36,327 bases of DNA from DRPN01 sp964599235 (GTDB lineage: Bacteria > Bacteroidota > Bacteroidia > Bacteroidales > VadinHA17). The notes below the pieces were generated by a model that had not been told where the DNA came from, searched no databases, and saw nothing but the letters and a program-made list of their open reading frames with translations. Positions 16,501-24,693 of this stretch are shown piece after piece. Position 1 is the first letter of the stretch. Every line of letters starts with the position of its first letter. The position numbers and the translations under genes were made by a program. The stretch lies in NCBI GenBank assembly GCA_964599235.1, contig CAZRDX010000041.1:1-36327 (forward strand), given 5' to 3'.

Positions 16501-17406
16501 TCATTCACCAAGGATCTCTCCTCTTATTTTTGAGAACTCAGCCACAATGTCATCGAGGAGGCTATCCGGATACTCCACCACGCTCTCTTCATGCTGGATG
16601 ATGACGAGCCTTCCGTCTTTTTCCACGGTCTCCGGTTCTCCGGGGTTGACCGTGATCTTCACTCCGGAATAGAGTTGTTTGAGCGGTGCAAGCCTTGTCA
16701 GTAACTTTTCGATCTCCTTGTTGTCGCGATATCTGTCCAGGAGGGTGAAAAGGTCTTCCATGATGATCTTCTGCTCCCCGATCCTTTCCTTCAGCTCCGG
16801 ACGGGGGTAGTTCTTCTGAAGTTGTGTGGCCAGGTACATCCCCTCGAGCCACAGTCCTGTGATGATCATGGCGCTCACCTCGCCACGATGCTGTTTACGG
16901 AGGTATTTGTCAATATCATTGAAGCTGCGGACCGCCATGTACATCAGGGAATCCAGGTTCGACTTGCTTTGGGAAAGCCGTTTCAGGGTGGAAAAGTCGA
17001 AGAACTGACCAATACGAAGATCCTCGGCCAGATCCTTGATGTTGGTGATATAGTCGAGGATCTGGGTATTTTTTCCGTACATGGCCTGATATCCCAAATC
17101 GGCTCCATAAAGACCCAGTCCGTAGGCCTTCTGGACATCCGTCTCCATCTCTTTTATCTTCCCGGCAGGAAAAAGAAAGCTGTTCGTGAAAGGGATCTCC
17201 AGCCGGTTGAGCAGATCGGCTATTTCAACCGGCGAAGCCAGGTTGTCGATGATATCCTCGGTCACTTCCTCCTCAAGAAGCGAAGGTTTTTCCGCTATCA
17301 CCGAATCCGGGACCTCGAACGTGTCCTTTTCTTTTTTGCCGCTGCCTCCTTTGCATGAAGCAAAAAGAAGAACGGCTACAACGACCCAGCTGAAAAAGAT
17401 TCTCAT
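16501..17406 (-). CDS. Lipoprotein of unknown function
   Basis: A 301-aa protein with a lipobox (LLFASC, lipidated Cys18) and a charged, low-complexity linker (GGSGKKEKDTF). A mostly alpha-helical body contains the stretches PVEIADLLNRLEIPF, AYGLGLYGADLGYQAMYG and VSAMIITGLWLEGMYLATQL. It probably sits on the periplasmic face of a membrane. Conserved-looking YGADLGY and GLWLEG segments resemble no enzyme I can name. It starts 60 bp after the ABC transporter gene, so the two may act together, for example as an accessory lipoprotein of the transporter. That link is inferred from position only. Confidence 0.75.
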   Translation of the reverse strand: MRIFFSWVVVAVLLFASCKGGSGKKEKDTFEVPDSVIAEKPSLLEEEVTEDIIDNLASPVEIADLLNRLEIPFTNSFLFPAGKIKEMETDVQKAYGLGLYGADLGYQAMYGKNTQILDYITNIKDLAEDLRIGQFFDFSTLKRLSQSKSNLDSLMYMAVRSFNDIDKYLRKQHRGEVSAMIITGLWLEGMYLATQLQKNYPRPELKERIGEQKIIMEDLFTLLDRYRDNKEIEKLLTRLAPLKQLYSGVKITVNPGEPETVEKDGRLVIIQHEESVVEYPDSLLDDIVAEFSKIRGEILGE

Positions 17407-17466
17407 GATCCACCGTTTTGAAAGATTCGGGAACTAAATGTAACTAAACTATTTAAGAAAATCAAA

Positions 17467-20400
17467 TTATTTTTTTCGCCATTTACGGTTCTCAAAGGTC
17501 TCAAGCACCTTCCTTGCAAGATCGGTATGAAGCAACAGATAGAGCATCATGATCATCACCCATACGACGGCCACATTGAAAACGAAAGTATCATAAAACC
17601 GGCCGGCAAAATATTTCCTGGGTGCAAAGAAATGGGCACGTATCCCCAGCCAGTGACGCGTATCGGGATCCTGGAAGATGGGATGATACTTCTGGATCAG
17701 ATGATCGTGGTATTCGATGATCCGGTTTCTCTCGAAAACCTTCATGACGATGTCGGCCAGGCTCTCGTTGTAGTAATGATCCTTGAGGCGTCGGTACCGG
17801 GCCGGATCGGTATCCAGCATATATTGCAGCAATTTCTGTTTTTTTCCGTTGGCTTCCAACAGTTTCCTGTTGTAATAGGAGGCCAGCTCTTCAAGGTAAT
17901 TCTTCACCTTAAGTGAAAGATCGATATCGAAGCTGTCGGGTTGGAGACGGCTGATCCACGGGAACTGCACCTCCTTGTTGAGCCTGTTCTCCTTGGACAG
18001 TTCATTGCGAAGCAGGGGAAGTTTACCGGGATCATCCCTGGAAAGCTTTTTCTGGTTGAGCAGGGTCACGGTCCGGTTGAGTGCTTCCTGCAACCTCGGG
18101 ATACGGTATACCTGTTGAAAATCCGCCTGACTCTCCTGCTTGTCCAGATCGAAGAAATATCGCTCGTAGGCATTGTCCTTGAATTGTCTTACCATAAGGG
18201 CCTCATAGGTCCATTTGGTAGGCATCAGTTCAGCGATCACCGGTACTTTGTCGACGCTGCTGATGGTCCGGTTGAGCTTGTCGAAGCTGAACATGGCTCC
18301 ACTGAGCACCATCATCGGAATGATGAGCAAAGGAACAACAATATAGATGGTGATGGGAGAATTAAATGTGGAAGAGATGATCAGTCCCAGCATGTTGGCA
18401 CAGGCTGCCGTGGTGAACAGGGCCAGCCAGTAAGAAAAGTACATCCCCCGGATACCCAGGATGGAATTCCCGATCAGCACGAACACTCCCGCCTGGTAGG
18501 CAGAGATGAAGAACAGGACCGTGATCTTGGCAAAAAGGTAACTGCCCCTGGAAAGCATCAGAAAGCGTTCCCGCTCCAGGATCTTACGGTCGCGGAAGAT
18601 CTCCTCGGCACTGATGATCAGCCCCAGAAAAAGGGCAACGATCAGGGACATGAAGATATAAATGGGAATGTTGTCGTTCTCCCGGTAAATATACACATCC
18701 GTCTGCGGGTCGGCCACATAACGGATGATATAGGACAGGATGAATGCCAGCATGGGAGCGATGAGCAGGTTCAGCAACACATACTGTCTGTTGGCCAGCT
18801 TGCTGAGAGCATCCCGCTGGACATACACAAGGAACTGTTTTATTTTGCCGGGCACACGGAGTGAGGAAGCCGGAGGTCGTCCCCCTTTTTCCGGACGGGG
18901 CATCGTGATCTTTTCCCTGAACCAGGCAGCCCACCGTTCCGGCGGGACCTTTCTCTTCTCCGTATAGCGGCCATACTCATCCACCACCCTGGCATCCAGA
19001 ATGTTGAAGATGATCTCCGGATTGACATTGCCACATACCGGGCACTCCCCCACATCACTTTTGATCTGGGCGTCCTTTCTTTTGAAATAGACGACCGCCT
19101 CAATGGGGTTGCCATAATAAACGAGATAACCTCCCACGTCGAGGATCAGCACCTTGTCGAACATCTTATAGATGTCGGAAGAGGGCTGGTGGATATTCAC
19201 GAAGATCATCTTTCCTTTGAGGGCAAGCTCACGCAGCAGGTCCATCACGTTCTCGGAATCGCGTGAGGAGAGCCCCGAGGTGGGCTCGTCCAGAAAGAGG
19301 ATGGAAGGTTCGCGTATCAGTTCCAGGGCGATGTTGAGCCGTTTGCGCTGGCCCCCGCTGATGATGTTCTTTTTCGGCGACCCCACCTTGAGATCGCGCA
19401 CATTGTAAAGATCAAGTTCCCGCAGTACACGGGTAATCAGCTCATCAAGTTCCTTTTCTTCCATGTCACGAAAACAGAGACGTCCGTTATACCACAGGTT
19501 CTGGTATACGGTAAGTTCCTCGATGAGCACATCATCCTGCGGGATGTATCCGATGATCCCTTTCAGTTTTTCCTGATCCCGGTAAAGATCGTATCCGTTG
19601 ATGGTGATGGTCCCTTCCGTAGGTTCCTGGCTTCCGCTGAGCACGTTCATCAGGGTGGTTTTCCCGGCACCGCTGGCTCCCATGATGCCTACGAGCTTGC
19701 CATGGCTTTCGCTGAAAGTGATCTCCCGGATGCCGAACGTCCCGTTGGGGAAGCGGTAAGAGACCTGACGGACCTCGAAACTGATGGGGATGATGTCGTG
19801 GCCCGTCATGAACCGTGCGGAGACATCGCTGTAATAAACCGGTTTCCCGTGAGGAAGGTGCAGGCTGCTGCCAGGCGCGAAAAGGGAGACCGTTTCTTTC
19901 TTTACGGGCAGACCATTGAGATAAACATCGCCCGTGCAGGTGTGTTTCAGGAAATAAAACTCCACCTCAGGCACACGCATGAAATAGACATTCCCCTCCA
20001 GAGCCCGGCGGTACTGATACCGGGCCTTCATCAGCACCTTGCGCTCACCTGCGAGGATATAAATCTCTTCCTCGTCGAGCTTTTCCGGGTCATCGTACCT
20101 GACGAAACGTTCCATGAGATTACATACCTCAGGAGGGATACGGAACACTTCGGCCACGGTATTGACGATGTTCATCCGCTGAACGGTGAACTTCCCGGCG
20201 CTGTTTAGCAATTCAAAGAGACGCAACAGCACCACCACCTTTTGTTCCCTGTTGAGAGTTCGGTTGATCTTCTTGCAGATACCGAAGATCCGCACAGAAT
20301 CCTTTACCGAAGGAGCACGCATCTGTTTCACCTGACCGATCCTGTCGGGATCGATCTCCGCGAACTCCTCGAAAAGCCGCAGGTATTCACCGGCTTCCTC

Positions 20401-20523
20401 TTCTCCCAACTGCCGAAAAAGGAACTGTTTGACGAAGTGGTATTCTTTCTCCTGCACACCCTCATCCTGTTTGACGATCAGGGCGAACAACTGCATCAGG
20501 GCCCGCAGGATCTCTTCGCTCAT
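17467..20523 (-). CDS. ABCG-type ABC transporter with N-terminal TerB-like and FHA-like domains
   Basis: A 1018-aa fused ATPase-permease. Residues 1-140 are helical and acidic, resembling a TerB-like domain. Residues about 165-235 (GDVYLNGLPVKK, then SLHLPHGKPVYYSDV) resemble a degenerate FHA sandwich. The ATPase has Walker A GASGAGKT (282-289), signature ISGGQ (388-392), Walker B ILFLDEP (408-414) and the switch His445. A short insert carries CPVC (494-497). Membrane helices lie near 582-602, 620-638, 663-688, 694-716, 724-746 and 985-1005, with a long extracytoplasmic region before the last. The ATPase-before-permease order and Thr-Ser-Gly-Leu after Walker B are ABCG-like. The substrate is unknown. 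Confidence 0.9.
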   Translation of the reverse strand: MSEEILRALMQLFALIVKQDEGVQEKEYHFVKQFLFRQLGEEEAGEYLRLFEEFAEIDPDRIGQVKQMRAPSVKDSVRIFGICKKINRTLNREQKVVVLLRLFELLNSAGKFTVQRMNIVNTVAEVFRIPPEVCNLMERFVRYDDPEKLDEEEIYILAGERKVLMKARYQYRRALEGNVYFMRVPEVEFYFLKHTCTGDVYLNGLPVKKETVSLFAPGSSLHLPHGKPVYYSDVSARFMTGHDIIPISFEVRQVSYRFPNGTFGIREITFSESHGKLVGIMGASGAGKTTLMNVLSGSQEPTEGTITINGYDLYRDQEKLKGIIGYIPQDDVLIEELTVYQNLWYNGRLCFRDMEEKELDELITRVLRELDLYNVRDLKVGSPKKNIISGGQRKRLNIALELIREPSILFLDEPTSGLSSRDSENVMDLLRELALKGKMIFVNIHQPSSDIYKMFDKVLILDVGGYLVYYGNPIEAVVYFKRKDAQIKSDVGECPVCGNVNPEIIFNILDARVVDEYGRYTEKRKVPPERWAAWFREKITMPRPEKGGRPPASSLRVPGKIKQFLVYVQRDALSKLANRQYVLLNLLIAPMLAFILSYIIRYVADPQTDVYIYRENDNIPIYIFMSLIVALFLGLIISAEEIFRDRKILERERFLMLSRGSYLFAKITVLFFISAYQAGVFVLIGNSILGIRGMYFSYWLALFTTAACANMLGLIISSTFNSPITIYIVVPLLIIPMMVLSGAMFSFDKLNRTISSVDKVPVIAELMPTKWTYEALMVRQFKDNAYERYFFDLDKQESQADFQQVYRIPRLQEALNRTVTLLNQKKLSRDDPGKLPLLRNELSKENRLNKEVQFPWISRLQPDSFDIDLSLKVKNYLEELASYYNRKLLEANGKKQKLLQYMLDTDPARYRRLKDHYYNESLADIVMKVFERNRIIEYHDHLIQKYHPIFQDPDTRHWLGIRAHFFAPRKYFAGRFYDTFVFNVAVVWVMIMMLYLLLHTDLARKVLETFENRKWRKK

Positions 20524-20632
20524 GGGAGAGGTGTTTCGTCAGTTGAATGTTCTAAGATAGAAAAAGGATAGGAAAAGGAAAAACAACAGAACATATGTGC
20601 AGGAAAATGAATCTTCCGGTATTCTTCCCGAT

Positions 20633-21727
20633 TCAAGGAGAAGGCATGGAGGGAACGGTGTTCCCTCCCAGGGTATCACAACTGAAGGTAAGCATTACCG
20701 GCTGATGATCGCTGTAACGGAAACCCAGATCGATCCCCCGGACGTGCAAGGGTGTCGTGGCAGGCGAGAGCAGGAAGAAGTCGAGGATGGTGGTGGGGGT
20801 TTCCCCCGGCACGTATGGAGTAAGGTTGGCACGGTTGGTCTTCACGGTGGTATCTACCGCCCAGTGCCAGACCCCGGGCAGATAATCCTGCGGAATGCTC
20901 ATGGCCAGGAAGTTGGAGTACCCCGATCGCTCGTTGAAAGCCTTGTCCTCATACCCCGGAGGGTTCTGATTCCAGTCTCCTCCCACCACGATCCTGTTCC
21001 CTTTCCCCGCCTCTTCCAACAGATATTCTTTCAGGTAGGCCATTTCCTTCTTTTTGAGCCTGCCTCCGTCGAAAGCTGAGTTATGGGTTACGATCACAAG
21101 CAGTTCATGACCATCGGAGAGAGGAAAGTGCGCTGCCAGGAAACAACGGTCGAGCATGAACAGACGTGTCGGCCAGTCATAACTGCCGGGGAAATCACGT
21201 CTTTCCACCAACGAAGGTTCGTAACGGGAAAAGATCACCAGACCGGACCTCACCTTTCCCATGGGCTCAGTGGGAGGTACTGGAACGAAAGCCACATTGT
21301 AGTTGAGAGCAGAGAAAGCCCGGTGCCGCGGCAAGATCCTCCGGAAGGTATCCAGCTCATTGATGTAATAGGTTCGCTTGGAATGGAAATCCACCTCCTC
21401 CAGAAGAAGGAAATCAAGGGTATCGACCGAGCTCAGGAAATCCTTCACCCCTTTCAGGTATTTGAGCGTGTTCTCCCGGCTGGCACGCACCTGTTTGCCT
21501 CCGTCATAGAAGAAATCCATCTCCTTGCCCAGACCGCAGTAACCAATGTTCCAGGTCATCACGGAAAAAGTGTCGGGGACGGTCAGTGTGTCGGGAGACT
21601 GCGACCGGTACACCACCTCCACCTCCGGAGGATCATAATCCGTGAGGGTCGCATACAACAGAAAAACCCCGAAAGCTACGACCAGCAATAACAGGAAATA
21701 CACTAAAATTTTCAGGATCTTTTTCAT
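20633..21727 (-). CDS. Endonuclease/exonuclease/phosphatase family protein, membrane-anchored
   Basis: A 364-aa protein with one N-terminal membrane helix (residues about 8-28) followed by an EEP fold facing the periplasm. Motifs in order are MTWNIGY (57-63), LLEEVD, SGLVIFSR, VTHNSAF, VGGDWNQNP and YSDHQPV. These supply the metal-binding Asn and Glu and the catalytic Asp-His pairs of the superfamily (DNase I, sphingomyelinase and phosphatase relatives). The ATG at 21727 begins the membrane helix. A longer upstream frame crosses the divergent promoter and is rejected. Substrate could be a phosphodiester in nucleic acid, lipid or phosphoinositide and cannot be told from sequence. It is divergent from purQ. 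Confidence 0.88.
   Translation of the reverse strand: MKKILKILVYFLLLLVVAFGVFLLYATLTDYDPPEVEVVYRSQSPDTLTVPDTFSVMTWNIGYCGLGKEMDFFYDGGKQVRASRENTLKYLKGVKDFLSSVDTLDFLLLEEVDFHSKRTYYINELDTFRRILPRHRAFSALNYNVAFVPVPPTEPMGKVRSGLVIFSRYEPSLVERRDFPGSYDWPTRLFMLDRCFLAAHFPLSDGHELLVIVTHNSAFDGGRLKKKEMAYLKEYLLEEAGKGNRIVVGGDWNQNPPGYEDKAFNERSGYSNFLAMSIPQDYLPGVWHWAVDTTVKTNRANLTPYVPGETPTTILDFFLLSPATTPLHVRGIDLGFRYSDHQPVMLTFSCDTLGGNTVPSMPSP
20648..20668. repeat. Perfect hairpin at the end of the EEP-family gene
   Basis: GGAGGGAAC (20648-20656) and GTTCCCTCC (20660-20668) form a 9-bp perfect stem with a 3-base loop, 12 bases before the stop codon in the transcript. No T-run follows, so it is not a classical terminator. 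It could protect the mRNA 3' end. Confidence 0.5.
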
Positions 21728-21744
21728 GACGGGCAGATTTTTAT

Positions 21745-21752
21745 CAAAGTTA
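21745..21752 (-). promoter_or_regulatory. -7 promoter box for the EEP-family gene
   Basis: The minus strand reads TAACTTTG, an exact TAnnTTTG match, 17 bp upstream of the ATG at 21727. This implies a very short 5' leader. Confidence 0.5.
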
Positions 21753-21785
21753 ATAAAATTCAGAAGCAGAGGACAGAGGAATTTT

Positions 21786-21815
21786 TTTGATGCAGCGGAA
21801 AATTCGATAACTTTG
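21786..21815 (+). promoter_or_regulatory. Bacteroidota promoter of purQ
   Basis: TTTG (21786-21789), 18 bp, then TAACTTTG (21808-21815): both boxes match the consensus exactly. The -7 box is 24 bp upstream of the purQ ATG. This is the best promoter in the window. Confidence 0.7.
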
Positions 21816-21839
21816 AGACTCAAAATCAAAGGGCTTGTC

Positions 21840-22553
21840 ATGAAATTCGGTGTAGTGATCTTTCCCGGGTCCAACTGCGACATGGACACGGTCTATGTAT
21901 TGCGGGACATTCTGGATCAGGAAGTTGTAGAGCTCTGGCACAAGGAAACCGATCTTCAGGATGTGGATGTGGTGGTGTTGCCGGGAGGATTCTCTTACGG
22001 TGACTATCTCCGTTCGGGAGCCATCGCGCGATATTCGCCCATTATGAACGAGGTGATCCGATTTGCCAAACGCGGAGGGTACGTCCTGGGCATCTGCAAC
22101 GGGTTCCAGATCCTTTGCGAGGCGGGGCTTCTTCCCGGAGCACTTCTTCCCAATACCAATCAAAAGTTCATCTGCAAGAACGTCTATATCATTCCCGACA
22201 ACACCAAGACCCCTCTGACGGCCAAGCTGGACAAGGAACGTCCCCTGAAGATCCCCATTGCCCACGGCGAAGGACGTTACTATGCACCGGAGGAGGTGAT
22301 CGCCGAGATCCGGCAGAACGATCAGATTCTGTTCCGTTATTGTGGCAAGGACGGGATCATCTCCGAAGAATACAATCCCAACGGCTCGATGGACAACATC
22401 GCCGGCGTATGCAACGAGACGAAGAACGTCTTCGGCATGATGCCCCATCCCGAGAGGGCCTCGGACGATCTACTGGGAAACACCGACGGACGCATCATCT
22501 TTGAGTCGCTCATCGACACACTGATGGAGAAGAAGTTCAGCGTTTACAACTGA
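21840..22553 (+). CDS. purQ: Phosphoribosylformylglycinamidine synthase subunit PurQ (glutaminase)
   Basis: A 237-aa class I glutamine amidotransferase subunit that supplies ammonia for FGAM synthesis. N-terminal FGVVIFPGSNCDMD (3-16), VVLPGGFSYGDYLRSGAIA (45-63), nucleophile Cys86 in GICNGFQIL, and His203/Glu205 in MMPHPERA complete the catalytic triad. The ATG at 21840 puts the first strand at residue 3; the frame upstream overlaps the divergent gene and lacks homology. A free-standing PurQ implies that this organism uses the three-part enzyme (small PurL plus PurS) rather than the fused long PurL common in many Bacteroidota. No purL or purS lies in the window. Confidence 0.97.
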   Translation: MKFGVVIFPGSNCDMDTVYVLRDILDQEVVELWHKETDLQDVDVVVLPGGFSYGDYLRSGAIARYSPIMNEVIRFAKRGGYVLGICNGFQILCEAGLLPGALLPNTNQKFICKNVYIIPDNTKTPLTAKLDKERPLKIPIAHGEGRYYAPEEVIAEIRQNDQILFRYCGKDGIISEEYNPNGSMDNIAGVCNETKNVFGMMPHPERASDDLLGNTDGRIIFESLIDTLMEKKFSVYN

Positions 22554-22572
22554 TCCTCACCCGGTGAGGGTC
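22552..22572. repeat. Hairpin overlapping the purQ stop codon
   Basis: Bases 22552-22560 pair with 22564-22572 (nine pairs including one G-T) around a 3-base loop; the core is CCTCAC/GTGAGG. It lies between purQ and the peptidase gene and has no T-run, so termination is uncertain. Confidence 0.4.
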
Positions 22573-22579
22573 CCGGAAA

Positions 22580-24685
22580 ATGAGGAAGACATCACGTCAT
22601 GGGGAAAGACCATCCAGGACATGGTTCCTGTCAGTGCTTTTTTTGCTGACACTGTCACACACGCCGGCCGCAGCACAAACGTCCTCTTTTCAGGGAGATT
22701 CCATCGATATCCTTCATTACAACCTCGACATCACCCTGACGCGTTTGAGAGAAGGTGTTCTCAGAGGAGGGGCAGACATCCAGGTGCATACCTTGCTCGA
22801 CTCGGTCCGGACGGTCGGGCTGATGCTGGCACCTTCGCTTAGGATCGATACGGTCTGGATCGATGAGGAGCCTGCCTTTTTCCGACGGAAAGGGAAGCGG
22901 GTGGTGCTTTTTCTGCCCGAGGAAGAAGAGAAAGGCTCCACGGTGCTGGTCACTTTGCGATACCACGGTAAGCCGGCCAGGGATCCGTTCTGGGGCGGAT
23001 TTTATTTTGTCCGGGACCGGGCATTCAACATGGGTGTAGGCATGAACGTGGTGCCCCATCCTTTTGGACGGGCCTGGTATCCATGCCGTGACAACTTCAC
23101 GGACAAGGCCACTTACGATTATTTCATCACGGTACCCGACACCATGACGGCTGCCTGCCCAGGGATGCTCGAACAGGTCATCAACAACCGGGACGGCACA
23201 CGCACTTTTCACTGGAACCTGTCCGACCCGATCCCCACCTATCTCTCTGCTGTGAGCGTATCGAATTACCACATCCTGCAGGACACCCTTCACTCCGAGC
23301 GTGGGTCTCTCCCGGCCCTCTATTTTGTCCCGCCCGACCGTACCACGGACGCGGTCACGACTTTCTCCCACGTTCAGGATTATCTCACAGTGTTTGAGCG
23401 ACTGTTCGGCCCTTACCGGTGGGAAAAAATAGGTTATGCGACCGTACCTTTCCCGCATGGAGCGATGGAACATGCTACCTGTATCTTCATTCCGGAACCC
23501 ACCGTCGACGGCACTAAGGACCACGAGGGACTGCTGGTGCATGAATTTTCCCACAGCTGGTTCGGTAACCTGGTCACCTGTGAGAAAGCCGAAGATATGT
23601 GGCTCAACGAAGGGTGGGCCACTTACTGTGAAGCCCTGTACCTGGAACAGACTTCAGGAAGAAAGCGTTACGATGATCACATGCGGACCCTTCACCGTAA
23701 AGTGCTGCAGTTCGCCCATGTACGCGACCGGGGTTACTTCGCCCTGGCCGGGATCCCTTCATCCGTCACCTATGGCATGACCGTCTATCAAAAAGGAGCT
23801 GACATCATTCACACTTTGCGGAATTTTCTGGGGGACGAACTTTTCTTCGCCGCCCTGAAAAAATATTTCCACGAGTATGCTTTTGGCAACATCTCTACCG
23901 AAGGGTTCGAAGCATTCCTCTCCGGGACCACCCATCAGCATCTTCAGGATTTCTTCAACAGTTGGATCTATAGCCCGGGATTCCCGCATTTCCGTCTTGA
24001 CAGTACAGTCGTCATCCGGGACGGCGAGGATTACATCACGGGATTGTTCATTCGCCAGGACATGAAAGGTAGTGATCTCCCTGCCAATCATGTGAGGATA
24101 AGAGTGACCATGCTGGCACCAGACTGGAATGAAGAGAACTATTATATCACTGTTTCGGGCGAGCACCAGCGCCGGACACTCATCACTTCTTACCGTCCCC
24201 TGCTGGTGATGCTCAATACCGATCAGTTCGTTTCCGATGCCACCACTGCCCAGAGGCTGGTGGTACGCGGTCGGTGCGACACCCTCCTTTCCGACTGTTT
24301 TTTTCGGTTGCAGGCTGATCTGTCCGGAGATTCGGCCTACCTGAGGGTGATCCATCACTGGGTAGGGCCGGACACGAGCGATCTGGATCGCAGGTTCCGG
24401 GCTGCCGGGGAGCGTTACTGGAGCATTGAGGGGGTATCCTTAAAAAGATCGGTGATGCGGGGTGATTTCCATTATGACTTCACCCATTCCCTCCGTACCG
24501 GTTATCTCGACACCTCGGCTCCGCCTGCTGATCCTCATCAACTCCGGCTGCTGTACCGTGAAGGAGCGGGTAAACCATGGACACCTGTCGAGGCTGCGGT
24601 CCGCGGCACCACACTTCAGGGAGTCCTTCGCACCCAAACCATCCGCAGCGGTGACTATTGCATCGTCCTGTCCCGACGTCAATGA
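22580..24685 (+). CDS. Exported M1 family metallopeptidase
   Basis: A 701-aa protein with an N-terminal signal peptide (hydrophobic core WFLSVLFLLTLSHTPAAA, cleavage near AAAQ). The beta-rich N-terminal domain is followed by the gluzincin core: GAMEH (294-298), the zinc site HEFSH (321-325) and the third ligand Glu344 in WLNEGWATY. VYQKG corresponds to the substrate-stabilising Tyr loop. The usual exopeptidase motif ends GAMEN or GGMEN; His replaces Asn here, a substitution also found in other bacterial M1 proteins, so substrate preference is uncertain. It probably cleaves peptides in the periplasm or outside the cell. It starts 26 bp after purQ and converges with the MuiA-family gene. Confidence 0.92.
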   Translation: MRKTSRHGERPSRTWFLSVLFLLTLSHTPAAAQTSSFQGDSIDILHYNLDITLTRLREGVLRGGADIQVHTLLDSVRTVGLMLAPSLRIDTVWIDEEPAFFRRKGKRVVLFLPEEEEKGSTVLVTLRYHGKPARDPFWGGFYFVRDRAFNMGVGMNVVPHPFGRAWYPCRDNFTDKATYDYFITVPDTMTAACPGMLEQVINNRDGTRTFHWNLSDPIPTYLSAVSVSNYHILQDTLHSERGSLPALYFVPPDRTTDAVTTFSHVQDYLTVFERLFGPYRWEKIGYATVPFPHGAMEHATCIFIPEPTVDGTKDHEGLLVHEFSHSWFGNLVTCEKAEDMWLNEGWATYCEALYLEQTSGRKRYDDHMRTLHRKVLQFAHVRDRGYFALAGIPSSVTYGMTVYQKGADIIHTLRNFLGDELFFAALKKYFHEYAFGNISTEGFEAFLSGTTHQHLQDFFNSWIYSPGFPHFRLDSTVVIRDGEDYITGLFIRQDMKGSDLPANHVRIRVTMLAPDWNEENYYITVSGEHQRRTLITSYRPLLVMLNTDQFVSDATTAQRLVVRGRCDTLLSDCFFRLQADLSGDSAYLRVIHHWVGPDTSDLDRRFRAAGERYWSIEGVSLKRSVMRGDFHYDFTHSLRTGYLDTSAPPADPHQLRLLYREGAGKPWTPVEAAVRGTTLQGVLRTQTIRSGDYCIVLSRRQ

Positions 24686-24693
24686 CGAGGATT

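Noticed and set aside
17467..20523. Tellurite resistance function from the TerB-like domain
   Set aside because: No other ter genes are present; the domain alone indicates a general membrane-stress or regulatory module.
21745..21815. 9-bp inverted repeat between the EEP-family gene and purQ
   Set aside because: It is fully explained by two divergent promoters each using the TAACTTTG box.
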